Source of the DNA: Bordetella parapertussis
Lineage (GTDB): Bacteria; Pseudomonadota; Gammaproteobacteria; Burkholderiales; Burkholderiaceae_B
Assembly (NCBI GenBank): GCA_945872285.1
Contig: CAMBZR010000039.1
Span: forward strand, 1 to 28,646
Length of the DNA stretch: 28,646 bases
Direction of reading: 5' to 3'
The translations under genes and the position numbers were made by a program. The notes below the pieces were generated by a model. It worked only from the letters and a program-made list of their open reading frames with translations. It was not told where the DNA came from and made no database searches. Below are positions 16,102 to 23,411 of this stretch, in pieces. Position 1 is the first letter of the stretch; the number at the start of each line of letters is the position of its first letter.

Positions 16102-17606
16102 TTACTACAACGCATTGCGATTTATTAGTCGTGGGTGCAGGGCCTGCGGGCTTGGCGGCTGCCACGACGGCCGCGCAACAAGGTGTTGCCACAATCTTGT
16201 TAGATGAGCAGGCCGCGCCCGGTGGGCAGATTTATCGTGCGATGACAAGCACGCCGATCCTCGACCGAAAAATCTTGGGCGAAGATTATTGGCATGGTGA
16301 ATCGCTGCTCGAGCCTTTCAATCAATCGGGGGCACAGTACCTGCCCGGCGCAACGGTCTGGGCGGTGGCGCAAATGACGGTTGCCGATGCCACGCAGGGT
16401 TTTGAAGTTGGCTATTCGGTTGCGGGCGAGGCCCGCATGTTGCACGCCAAACAGATCGTGTTGGCCACAGGCGCACAAGAACGGCCGTTTCCGATCCCGG
16501 GTTGGACTTTGCCTGGCGTGATGACAGCAGGGGCTGCCCAAGTGTTGTTGAAGTCTTCGGGGATTGTGCCGGGTAAGGGGACGATACTGGCCGGCTGTGG
16601 CCCGTTGTTGTATCTCATCGCGTGGCAATATTTAAATGCAGGCATCAAGGTCGACGCCTTGCTCGACACGACACCGCCTGGGCGTTTAGGACAAGCCTTG
16701 CGCCACGCGTGGGGGTTTTTGACCTCACCGTATCTTGTCAAAGGCTTGAAACTTTTGCGTGAAGTGAAGGCCCAAGTTCGTATTGTGAAAGGTGTGACGG
16801 CGCTTGAAGCGTTGCCTGGTGATGCCCCAAAAGGTGATGCCCAAAAAGGACATGCCCAAGAAGGAAACGCCCAAAATAATCAAGCTTTGCAAAGTGTGCG
16901 TTTTACTGCGGGTGGTCGTACCGAGACGCTAGCTGCCACGCAACTACTCTTGCATCAAGGTGTGATCCCCAACATCAATCTCGCGCAAGCAGTCGGTGTT
17001 GAACAACAATGGAATGAACTGCTCTTGTGCTGGGAGCCCAAGGTTGATTCGTGGGGTGGCACTAATGTGCCGGCGGTCAGCATTGCGGGTGATGGTGGCG
17101 GTATTGCGGGCGCCTGGGCGGCCGAGCATCGCGGCCGCCTGTCTGCGTTGCAGGTCGCGCATCAGCTTGGCAAAATGACAGCGGCGCAACGGGATGCCGC
17201 GAGCGTTGCGCCACGCGCCGCGTTTATGCGTGCGATACAAGGGCGCGAGTTTTTCGATACGCTGTACCAGGCGCCCGAGCAGTTTCGTTTGCCCACGGGC
17301 GACACGATCGTGTGTCGTTGCGAAGAAATTACCGCCGCTCAGGTGCGCGAAACGGTCAGCCTAGGATGCCCTGGGCCTAATCAGATGAAATCCTTTTTGC
17401 GTTGTGGCATGGGTCCCTGTCAGGGGCGTTTTTGCAGCGTCACGGTCACTGAACTGATCGCCCAAGAGCGCAAGGTCACACCACAAGAGGTGGGTCACTA
17501 TCGTTTGCGCTTTCCAACCAAGCCGCTCACGCTCGGCGAGTTGGCAGCGCTGCCGCAAACAGACGACTCTAAAAAAGCCGTGATCCGTTTAAAGAAACCG
17601 GTGTAA
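16098..17606 (+). CDS. FAD/NAD(P)-binding oxidoreductase (HcnB/OoxA-like) with C-terminal BFD-type [2Fe-2S] domain
   Basis: A 502-residue pyridine-nucleotide-disulfide-oxidoreductase-fold protein. The first FAD motif is VVGAGPAGLAA (11-21), a second dinucleotide motif lies near residues 155-165 (GKGTILAGCGPLL), and the C-terminal BFD-type cluster cysteines are C406, C408, C436 and C441 (CRC, then RCGMGPCQGRFC). Family members act as the alpha subunit of HcnABC and opine/octopine oxidases. Residues 241-260 are a four-copy pentapeptide repeat of the form G-x-A-Q-x, encoded by a 15-bp tandem repeat and not part of the family core. The ATG overlaps the preceding gene by 4 bases. A second DAO gene follows after 19 bases. 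Confidence 0.9.
   Translation: MITTTHCDLLVVGAGPAGLAAATTAAQQGVATILLDEQAAPGGQIYRAMTSTPILDRKILGEDYWHGESLLEPFNQSGAQYLPGATVWAVAQMTVADATQGFEVGYSVAGEARMLHAKQIVLATGAQERPFPIPGWTLPGVMTAGAAQVLLKSSGIVPGKGTILAGCGPLLYLIAWQYLNAGIKVDALLDTTPPGRLGQALRHAWGFLTSPYLVKGLKLLREVKAQVRIVKGVTALEALPGDAPKGDAQKGHAQEGNAQNNQALQSVRFTAGGRTETLAATQLLLHQGVIPNINLAQAVGVEQQWNELLLCWEPKVDSWGGTNVPAVSIAGDGGGIAGAWAAEHRGRLSALQVAHQLGKMTAAQRDAASVAPRAAFMRAIQGREFFDTLYQAPEQFRLPTGDTIVCRCEEITAAQVRETVSLGCPGPNQMKSFLRCGMGPCQGRFCSVTVTELIAQERKVTPQEVGHYRLRFPTKPLTLGELAALPQTDDSKKAVIRLKKPV
16818..16877 (+). repeat. In-frame 15-bp tandem repeat, four copies
   Basis: Four consecutive 15-base units start at 16818, 16833, 16848 and 16863, each beginning GG and carrying GCCC at the centre, for example GGTGATGCCCAAAAA. 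They keep the reading frame and encode G-D-A-P-K, G-D-A-Q-K, G-H-A-Q-E and G-N-A-Q-N. The first two copies are nearly identical and the later ones diverge, as expected for a minisatellite that expanded recently from one unit. It lies in a loop region between the FAD-binding and central domains of the HcnB-like protein. Confidence 0.85.
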
Positions 17607-17625
17607 TTCTCGGGCAACGATTGCA

Positions 17626-18783
17626 ATGACAGAACACGCGCACGCCGCAGCCGTCATCATTATTGGTGGCGGGTTGCATGGCAGTTCAACGGCGCTGCAT
17701 TTAGCGCGCGCGGGTGTTCACGCGTTGGTACTTGAAAAAAACTATATTGCCCGCCATGCATCCGGAGTCAATGCCGGCGGCGTGCGAACGCTGAGTCGGC
17801 ATCTGGCAGAGGTGCCCTTGTCGCTGGCCTCGCGTGAAATCTGGTTAAAGCTACACGACTGGGTCGATGATGATTGTGGCTTTGATCAAAACGGTCAAAT
17901 GCGCATCGCCGAAGACGAGGCAGATGTTGCAACATTGCGTGCGCGCTTAAAAACGATGCACGAGCATGGCTACACCCACGAAGAGTGGCTTGACGCTGAC
18001 GAGGTGCGTGCGATCGTGCCGGCGATTACGCCCAGCATTCAGGGTGGTTTGATTGTGCGTGCCGATGGTTCGGCTGATCCCTATCGCACGACCCGTGCGT
18101 TTAGATTCAAAGCGCAAAGCTTGGGTGCACGCGTGATCGAAGGGATACAGGTACAACAGCTGCGGCGCAGTGCCGGTCAGTGGCAGGTGCAAACCGATCA
18201 AGGTCTGTTTACTACCCCTATTTTGGTGAACTGTGCAGGCGCTTGGGCTGATAAAATCGCGGCCCAAATGGGTGAGCCTGTGCCGCTTGACCCGGTGGGG
18301 CCCATGATGTTGGTCACAACCGCAATGCCGCATTTTTTAAATCCAGTCGTGTTGGGTACGGGGCGACCTTTGTCATTTAAGCAACGGGCCAACGGCACGG
18401 TCTTGATTGGCGGGGGTCGTTTAGCCTATGTCGATCGTGAGCGTGACTGGAGCGAACTTGATTTCAGACAACTTGCCCAAGGTGCGCGTACGGTATGTGA
18501 TTTATTTCCGCATATGAAGCAAGCCATCATTAGCCGAGGCTGGGCCGGTATTGAAGCCCAGATGCCAGACGGGATTCCGGTGATTGGCCCGAGCAGTACT
18601 GAACAAGACCTGTATCATGCCTTTGGGTTCTCGGCACATGGGTTTCAGATGGGGCCCATCGTTGGCAAGATTACCGCTGACTTAATTACGACGGGTCAAA
18701 CGGATTTACCGATTACCCCTTTTTCAATCGCGCGCTTTCAAACAGGTGCGCCTTCTCTTACTCAGGAGCATTTTCATGGCTAA
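17626..18783 (+). CDS. DAO-type FAD-dependent oxidoreductase, copy 2
   Basis: A 385-residue DAO-fold flavoprotein with the FAD motif IIIGGGLHGSSTALHLARAG (11-30) and the C-terminal loop AFGFSAHGFQMGPIVGK (about 329-345). It resembles sarcosine-oxidase-beta/OoxB-like proteins. It is a distinct relative of the first DAO subunit in the operon rather than a recent duplicate: the flavin motifs differ (LVGSAVAF versus LHGSSTAL). It may be an alternative beta subunit using the same alpha/gamma partners, or may act on a later intermediate. No clear ribosome site precedes the ATG. The RidA-like start lies 8 bases inside its end. Confidence 0.86.
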   Translation: MTEHAHAAAVIIIGGGLHGSSTALHLARAGVHALVLEKNYIARHASGVNAGGVRTLSRHLAEVPLSLASREIWLKLHDWVDDDCGFDQNGQMRIAEDEADVATLRARLKTMHEHGYTHEEWLDADEVRAIVPAITPSIQGGLIVRADGSADPYRTTRAFRFKAQSLGARVIEGIQVQQLRRSAGQWQVQTDQGLFTTPILVNCAGAWADKIAAQMGEPVPLDPVGPMMLVTTAMPHFLNPVVLGTGRPLSFKQRANGTVLIGGGRLAYVDRERDWSELDFRQLAQGARTVCDLFPHMKQAIISRGWAGIEAQMPDGIPVIGPSSTEQDLYHAFGFSAHGFQMGPIVGKITADLITTGQTDLPITPFSIARFQTGAPSLTQEHFHG

Positions 18784-19129
18784 CATTACTCGCTTAGACT
18801 CAAACGCACGGCTCAGCCGCGTGGTCATTCATGGTGACACGGTGTATGTTGCAGGCATCACTTCAAGCGTCAAGGGTGATATCGTGGCGCAAACGCGCGA
18901 TGTGTTTCGCCAAATCGATGGCTATTTAGCCGCTGCGGGTTCAGACAAGCATCACCTGTTAACTGCACAAATCTGGCTCAAAGACATCACTGCAGATTTT
19001 GCGGGTATGAATAGTGTGTGGGCTGAATGGGCGCCTAAAGATGCGTTGCCCACACGCGCAACAGGCGAGGTCAAACTGGCTGCGTCTGACTTGTTGGTTG
19101 AAGTCATCGTTTCTGCCGCAAAAAAGTAA
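18776..19129 (+). CDS. RidA-like (YjgF/YER057c/UK114) protein
   Basis: A 117-residue RidA-superfamily protein. It shows R94 (PTRATGEV) and E109 (LLVEVIV), whose spacing of 15 residues equals that of the catalytic Arg105/Glu120 pair in Salmonella-type RidA. RidA proteins hydrolyse reactive imines and enamines, such as 2-aminoacrylate, to keto acids and ammonia. Following an amine-oxidising flavoprotein, it very likely clears the imino product. An AGGAG site ends 8 bases before the ATG. It overlaps the upstream gene by 8 bases and is separated from the next by only 2 bases. Some RidA-like subgroups have lost activity, but here the key arginine is present. Confidence 0.92.
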   Translation: MANITRLDSNARLSRVVIHGDTVYVAGITSSVKGDIVAQTRDVFRQIDGYLAAAGSDKHHLLTAQIWLKDITADFAGMNSVWAEWAPKDALPTRATGEVKLAASDLLVEVIVSAAKK

Positions 19130-19131
19130 GC

Positions 19132-20427
19132 ATGTCTAACGTTGCTGTCATCGGGGCCGGCCCTGCTGGCCTGATGGCGGCTGAAACACTTGCGCTGGCC
19201 GGTCACTCGGTCCAAGTGTTTGAAGCCAAGCCCTCGGCGGGCCGTAAGTTTCTGATGGCGGGTCGCGGTGGTTTAAATATCACGCACTCTGAGCCTGCCG
19301 AGCGTTTCAATGCGCGGTATGGGGCGCGTGCGCCTGAATTTGCGACGATGTTGGCTGCGCTTGATGCCAATGCCCTGCGTGAATGGGTACAGGGCTTAGG
19401 AATTGACACCTTTGTCGGTTCGTCAGGGCGTGTGTTTCCGGCTGAAATGAAAGCGGCTCCGTTGCTGCGGGCCTGGATCAATCGCCTACGTAAACAAAAC
19501 GTGCAGTTTTTAATGCGTCATCGCTGGTTGGGGTTTGTGCTAGAGCAGGGTTCCCAAAAACAATCCTTGCGTTTTGAGTCGCCGAAAGGCGAAGTGACTG
19601 TCACACCTGATGCCACCATTCTTACCTTGGGCGGCGGCAGTTGGGCGCGCCTTGGGTCAGACGGCGCCTGGTGGCCGTTGTTACAACAACAGGGCGTCGA
19701 GCTTGCGCCGCTGCTGCCGAGCAACGGAGGCTTCGAAACAAAATGGTCGCAATACTTTATTGATCAGTGCGCAGGTCAGCCGCTTAAGACAGCCGAGTTT
19801 TGGCTGACGATCGCGCCTGTCAAGGCAACCAAAGGGCGTCCTAAAAGCGCTAAAGCCACACGCACACTCGCGGCAGGGAAGCAGACCGCACATCTGCGGG
19901 GCGAATGTTTGATGACCGAACAGGGGCTTGAGGGCGGTGCCATCTATACGCTGTCAGCAGCCTTGCGCGATGAAATTCTGCGTCACGGTTCGGCTACGTT
20001 GTACCTTGATTTATTACCCGATCACACCGCGGATAAAGTATTGACCGAAGTCTCGCACCCTCGAGGTACGCGCTCACTCTCCTCGCACCTTCGCTCACGC
20101 TTAGGTGTACATGGCGTCAAAGCTGCACTGTTACGCGAATGCTTGTCCGCTGAAACATTTAAAGACCCGGTGCAGTTAGCCGAGGGTCTGAAATCCCTAC
20201 CAATTGTCTTAACCGCATGCCGCCCAATCGATGAGGCGATCAGTACGGCAGGTGGTGTGCAGTTTGAAGGCCTGACCAAGCAGCTGATGATCAAAACCTT
20301 GCCCGGCGTGTTTTGCGCCGGCGAAATGCTCGATTGGGAAGCCCCCACAGGCGGATATTTAATCAACGGCGCAATGGCCTCGGGTAAAGCGGCTGCGGTT
20401 GGGGTGAGTGAGTGGTTGAGTGGCTAG
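19132..20427 (+). CDS. HI0933/BaiN-like NAD(P)/FAD-dependent flavoprotein (PP_4765 type)
   Basis: A 431-residue flavoprotein of the HI0933/YhiN/BaiN superfamily. The FAD motif is VIGAGPAGLMAAETLALAG (6-24) and a characteristic GRKFLMAGRGGLNITHSEP follows (37-55). The C-terminus has ISTAGGVQFEGL, then GEMLDWEAPTGGYLING, the family tail. The best fit I can recall is the PP_4765-type flavoprotein subgroup, function unknown; BaiN reduces bile acids but that assignment should not be transferred. It starts 2 bases after RidA and is the last gene of the operon. Its stop overlaps the opposing small gene by 4 bases. Its link to the oxidase pathway is only positional: this gene is often found alone elsewhere. 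Confidence 0.88.
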   Translation: MSNVAVIGAGPAGLMAAETLALAGHSVQVFEAKPSAGRKFLMAGRGGLNITHSEPAERFNARYGARAPEFATMLAALDANALREWVQGLGIDTFVGSSGRVFPAEMKAAPLLRAWINRLRKQNVQFLMRHRWLGFVLEQGSQKQSLRFESPKGEVTVTPDATILTLGGGSWARLGSDGAWWPLLQQQGVELAPLLPSNGGFETKWSQYFIDQCAGQPLKTAEFWLTIAPVKATKGRPKSAKATRTLAAGKQTAHLRGECLMTEQGLEGGAIYTLSAALRDEILRHGSATLYLDLLPDHTADKVLTEVSHPRGTRSLSSHLRSRLGVHGVKAALLRECLSAETFKDPVQLAEGLKSLPIVLTACRPIDEAISTAGGVQFEGLTKQLMIKTLPGVFCAGEMLDWEAPTGGYLINGAMASGKAAAVGVSEWLSG

Positions 20428-20726
20428 GCGCTACTTTTTGTTTTGCGCTTTGAGGCTGTAGCTAGATTCTGATTTGCCCACGCCAAGGCGCTGTCTAGTT
20501 TTTTTGCAGTTGAAGGCTGGTGCAGCCATCGTTCGTTGTCTGGGATGATTGTTACCGTTCGAATGACCCAGACGCCGGGTTCGGGGTTTTCGACTAATAC
20601 CTTTCGCCCAGCGAACTCTTTACCGAGTGAGATCTGTCCACTTGTCCCAATTGACTTAACGATCTGTTGTTCTGCTGGAAGTGCATCCATGTCGCGCCTC
20701 TCTATTTTCATGCTGCATGATTGCAT
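20424..20726 (-). CDS. Small AbrB-like / antitoxin-like hypothetical protein
   Basis: A 100-residue basic-tailed protein that I recognise only in outline. The segment QIVKSIGTSGQISLGKEFAG then KVLVENPEPGVWVIRTVTI looks like the swapped-hairpin beta region of AbrB/MazE-type DNA-binding proteins, and the C-terminal helix KLDSALAWANQNL could bind a partner. No toxin gene accompanies it: the opposing operon starts right at its stop codon. It may be an orphan antitoxin or stand-alone regulator. An internal start at 20711 (MKIERRD) is equally likely, as neither has a ribosome site. It is convergent with the flavoprotein gene. Confidence 0.55.
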   Translation of the reverse strand: MQSCSMKIERRDMDALPAEQQIVKSIGTSGQISLGKEFAGRKVLVENPEPGVWVIRTVTIIPDNERWLHQPSTAKKLDSALAWANQNLATASKRKTKSSA

Positions 20727-20848
20727 TATCGCATGAAATTAAATAGAAACCCAATGAAATGGGATGCTAGCCCTATATTTTTTGCTCAATTTGTGCAAAA
20801 GTTAGGGCTTACGCTTACGTTACACCCCACCTTTGAGCCGACCTCACC
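20727..20848. promoter_or_regulatory. Intergenic region with long nested dyad upstream of amidohydrolase
   Basis: This region lies between a minus-strand small gene and the plus-strand amidohydrolase. It contains a two-tier inverted repeat: outer arms AGCCCTA (20769-20775) and TAGGGCT (20803-20809), and inner arms TTTTGC (20780-20785) and GCAAAA (20795-20800), with nine bases in between. There is no following T tract, so a terminator is unlikely. It could be an operator, perhaps for the convergent IclR regulator, or a leader hairpin. No clear sigma-70 promoter was found. Confidence 0.5.
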
Positions 20849-22354
20849 ATGAGCCTTCTTAGTCCTGACGAACTTGCCGCCTTAATCCCTGCTGAATCAT
20901 CGATTTTTCCGGCGCCGATCCCGGTTCAGTGTGTTTCAAGTGATGAGTTTTTGCCCGGGGCTCAAACGCCTAAGCAAAAAGAATATGAAGCACGTGTGAA
21001 GTCGCTTGGTGCAGAGCTTGCAAAAAAACAGGGCCTCACGCGTCGCAAGTTTTTTAAATCAGCCTCTGGGATGGCCGCCGCGTTTTTGGCAATGAATGAT
21101 ACCTATGGGCCGATGTTTGGTGTATCGCGCGCCGAGGCCGCGACGCCCGAAATGGCTAATGAGCGCGCCAAGGCGTTGTCTGGCCAGTTCATCATGGATA
21201 TGCACACGCACTTTTTGCGGGATGACACCAGCCTTGAAGGCTTCGTGCGCAGTCGCGAGGCGGTTGGCAAAGCGGGTTGGAATCCAGCCTTGGTGGGTAA
21301 GCCGCAGAAGCTCGAAGACCTTAAGTTTGCCAATTACTTAAAAGAAATATTTTTGGATAGCGATACCAAGGTGGCGTGTATCAGTGGTGCGCCCTCAGAG
21401 AAGGTGAGCGATTGGTTTTTAACCAACGATATGAAAAACCAAGCACGTGCCACGATCAACTCAATCGCTGGTTCAAAGCGCGCCTTTGCCCACGCCATCT
21501 TTACCCCGGGCTATGCAGGTTGGCTAGACGAAATCGATCGTGCGATTGAAGTGCTTAAGCCCGACTCATTTAAGGGCTATACGATTGGTGACAACACAAA
21601 TAAACAGTTGTCTGTGCACCCCTGGCGTTTAGATAACGAAAAACTTGTGTATCCCGCGTACGAAAAGTTTGTGAAAGCCGGGCTTAAAAATGTATGTATT
21701 CATAAAGGGTTGTTTCCGCCCTCTGTTGAAAAGAATTTTCCAAACCTCTTGCAATATGCCAAGGTCGATGATGTGGCGAAGGCCGCCAAAGATTGGCCAC
21801 AACTGAACTTCATCATTTATCACGGTGGCTATCGTTATAGCGGTGGTGGCGGCGCCCAAGGTGCCTGGGGACAATTTGAAAAAACAGGTCGCATCGACTG
21901 GGTCAGTGATTTGGCGGATATCCCCGGTAAGTATGGCGTCAACAATGTGTACGCCGATGTCGGGCAGCTTTTTGCACAGTCTACGATTGCTGATCCGCGC
22001 GTTTCGGCGGTGATGATGGGCCAGTTGATCGCTGGCTTGGGGGCAGACCATGTCTGTTGGGGCACAGATGCCATCTGGACCGGTGCACCACAATGGCAAA
22101 TCGAAGCGCTGCGTCGTCTTGAAATCCCAGAAGACTTACAAAAGCGTTATGGGTTGAAGCCGCTAGGCCCTGCTGATGGCCCGGTTAAGCGTGCCATTTT
22201 TGGTGAGAACAATGCGCGGCTGTACAACTTTACGGCGGCTCAGCGGGCTGCCGTTAGCGGCGATAAGATTGCCAGCGGTAAAGCGATTTATGACCGGCAC
22301 GGTGACGGGCGCACCAACATGGCTTATGGCTATGTGAATCGCGGAGTCGCTTGA
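20849..22354 (+). CDS. Tat-exported amidohydrolase-family (ACMSD-like) metal-dependent hydrolase
   Basis: A 501-residue protein with a long N-terminal region before a twin-arginine signal: TRRKFFKSAS (R65, R66), hydrophobic GMAAAFLAM, and a likely cut after SRAEA (about residue 97). The mature enzyme is an amidohydrolase-2 TIM barrel with metal residues H119/H121 (DMHTHF), a mid histidine in FIIYHGG and the catalytic-Asp site GTDAIWTG near the end. Export folded through Tat suggests a metal-containing periplasmic hydrolase or decarboxylase. The 63-residue stretch before the arginines is longer than a normal n-region and could be cleaved or form a small domain. Gene is convergent with the IclR regulator 4 bases away. 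Substrate unknown. Confidence 0.85.
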   Translation: MSLLSPDELAALIPAESSIFPAPIPVQCVSSDEFLPGAQTPKQKEYEARVKSLGAELAKKQGLTRRKFFKSASGMAAAFLAMNDTYGPMFGVSRAEAATPEMANERAKALSGQFIMDMHTHFLRDDTSLEGFVRSREAVGKAGWNPALVGKPQKLEDLKFANYLKEIFLDSDTKVACISGAPSEKVSDWFLTNDMKNQARATINSIAGSKRAFAHAIFTPGYAGWLDEIDRAIEVLKPDSFKGYTIGDNTNKQLSVHPWRLDNEKLVYPAYEKFVKAGLKNVCIHKGLFPPSVEKNFPNLLQYAKVDDVAKAAKDWPQLNFIIYHGGYRYSGGGGAQGAWGQFEKTGRIDWVSDLADIPGKYGVNNVYADVGQLFAQSTIADPRVSAVMMGQLIAGLGADHVCWGTDAIWTGAPQWQIEALRRLEIPEDLQKRYGLKPLGPADGPVKRAIFGENNARLYNFTAAQRAAVSGDKIASGKAIYDRHGDGRTNMAYGYVNRGVA

Positions 22355-22358
22355 CCGC

Positions 22359-23153
22359 TCAGTCAGGTTCAGCAGTCAGCAAGTGCTTTTGAATCTGCTC
22401 GATCGCTTTGGTGATTTCGCTCAGCGCGAGGTCTGAGCGAGCTTTATCCATGCGCGTGGTTAAGGTTGAGACGCTGATACCGGCAATCGGCACATTGTTC
22501 TTATCCCTCAAGGGCACGGCAATCGAACGCACGCCCGGCAGTTCAATCACGTCACTAATCACAAAGCCACGCGTGCGCGCACGTGCAATGGTCTTGCGCG
22601 CGTTGGCTTCAGAATAATTTGGATATTTTTCGCGACAGCGCTCGGCATTGACTTTAAAGATACGCTCGATCTCGTTGTCATCCAAAAAACTCATGATGGC
22701 TAACGCACCACCGCCCACATTCAAGGGGCGTCGTTTGCCGACCTCAAGCACAAACACCTTGATCGGAAACGCCCCCTCAGCGCGATCGATACAGACTCCA
22801 TCAAACCCTGCGCGAGCGGTCAGCGACACGGTATCGCCCGTGGCCTGCGCGATTTGTTGCAGGTGGGGGTGACACAGGTCGCGAATATTGGTGCGCGGGC
22901 TGGCGGCCAGGCCCATTTCGTAAATGGCGCTGCCTAAAAAATACCGTTTGGTGCTTTCGTCTTGCCGGATCAGGCCTTCAGAGACCAAGCCTTGCAGGAT
23001 CCGGTGCGCGGTGGGGCGCTCGATGGCGACCTCGGTGCACAGATCGATGAGGCGGGCGCCAATGCGGTTACGCGCTGACACCCCGCGCAGCAGAGCTGCA
23101 ACGCGTTGCACAACTTGCGTACCTGATTTAGTGGCGGCGCTTGGAATCGTCAT
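22359..23153 (-). CDS. IclR family transcriptional regulator
   Basis: A 264-residue IclR-type regulator. Residues about 12-75 form the winged helix-turn-helix (VVQRVAALLRGVSARNRIG, then ERPTAHRILQGLVSEGLI), and about 85-255 the GAF-like effector domain (GDTVSLTARAGFDGVCIDR, then GVRSIAVPLRDKNNVPIAG). It lies convergent with, and 4 bases from, the amidohydrolase; IclR proteins commonly control catabolic genes next to them. Candidate targets are the amidohydrolase and the msrC-GMC genes that run divergently from it. Two GTCGTAC direct repeats (23175, 23192) lie 22-45 bases upstream of its start, a possible autoregulatory site. Confidence 0.92.
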   Translation of the reverse strand: MTIPSAATKSGTQVVQRVAALLRGVSARNRIGARLIDLCTEVAIERPTAHRILQGLVSEGLIRQDESTKRYFLGSAIYEMGLAASPRTNIRDLCHPHLQQIAQATGDTVSLTARAGFDGVCIDRAEGAFPIKVFVLEVGKRRPLNVGGGALAIMSFLDDNEIERIFKVNAERCREKYPNYSEANARKTIARARTRGFVISDVIELPGVRSIAVPLRDKNNVPIAGISVSTLTTRMDKARSDLALSEITKAIEQIQKHLLTAEPD

Positions 23154-23411
23154 ATTTCATTATTCCACATCTTGGTCGTACCAACCACATAGTCGTACAC
23201 GCTGAGCAATATCTGTGACAAGATACCGAGGATAAGATCGCTTACCGAATTTTGCTGGGCAACTGCTGCACTAAGATCCTTTCAGCGCGATCGTGCCAGT
23301 AAACTGGTGCTCTGTTTGCTATGACGCTCGACGATTGCCCTTTTCAACATGACTTTCTACGACTGCCATGCTCGCCATGACGTTCGACGACTCAAGCCCC
23401 ATTTAGCCAAT
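23154..23411. promoter_or_regulatory. Divergent region, IclR regulator / msrC-GMC genes
   Basis: These 258 bases separate the divergent IclR and msrC genes and hold no gene. Features seen are the direct repeats GTCGTAC at 23175-23181 and 23192-23198 (17-base pitch), the small dyad TGGT-CGT-ACCA within the first copy, and a degenerate 28-bp tandem repeat reaching the msrC start. No strong promoter boxes were found by eye. Confidence 0.4.
23321..23404 (+). repeat. Degenerate 28-bp tandem repeat, three copies
   Basis: Three units begin at 23321, 23349 and 23377, exactly 28 bases apart. The first 19 bases are conserved (copy 1 ATGACGCTCGACGATTGCC; copy 2 ATGACTTTCTACGACTGCC; copy 3 ATGACGTTCGACGACTCAA), the rest is not. 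A 28-base pitch cannot keep one reading frame, and the third copy runs almost to the msrC start (23412). The ATG at the head of copy 2 opens a longer msrC frame, but this looks accidental. Confidence 0.65.

Noticed and set aside
14640..18783. Calling the cluster hydrogen cyanide synthase (hcnABC)
   Set aside because: The subunit types match, but the gene order, the second DAO gene, RidA and the amine-type importer fit an amine or opine catabolic system better; HcnABC and opine oxidases cannot be told apart by motif alone.
20849..22354. Assignment as a true ACMSD or another named decarboxylase
   Set aside because: Only the general amidohydrolase-2 fold and metal residues can be seen; Tat export argues against the cytosolic ACMSD role.
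23349..23411. Longer msrC reading frame starting at 23349
   Set aside because: The additional 21 codons lie in a 28-bp repeat whose phase is not coding; the ATG at 23412 gives the family length and cysteine positions.
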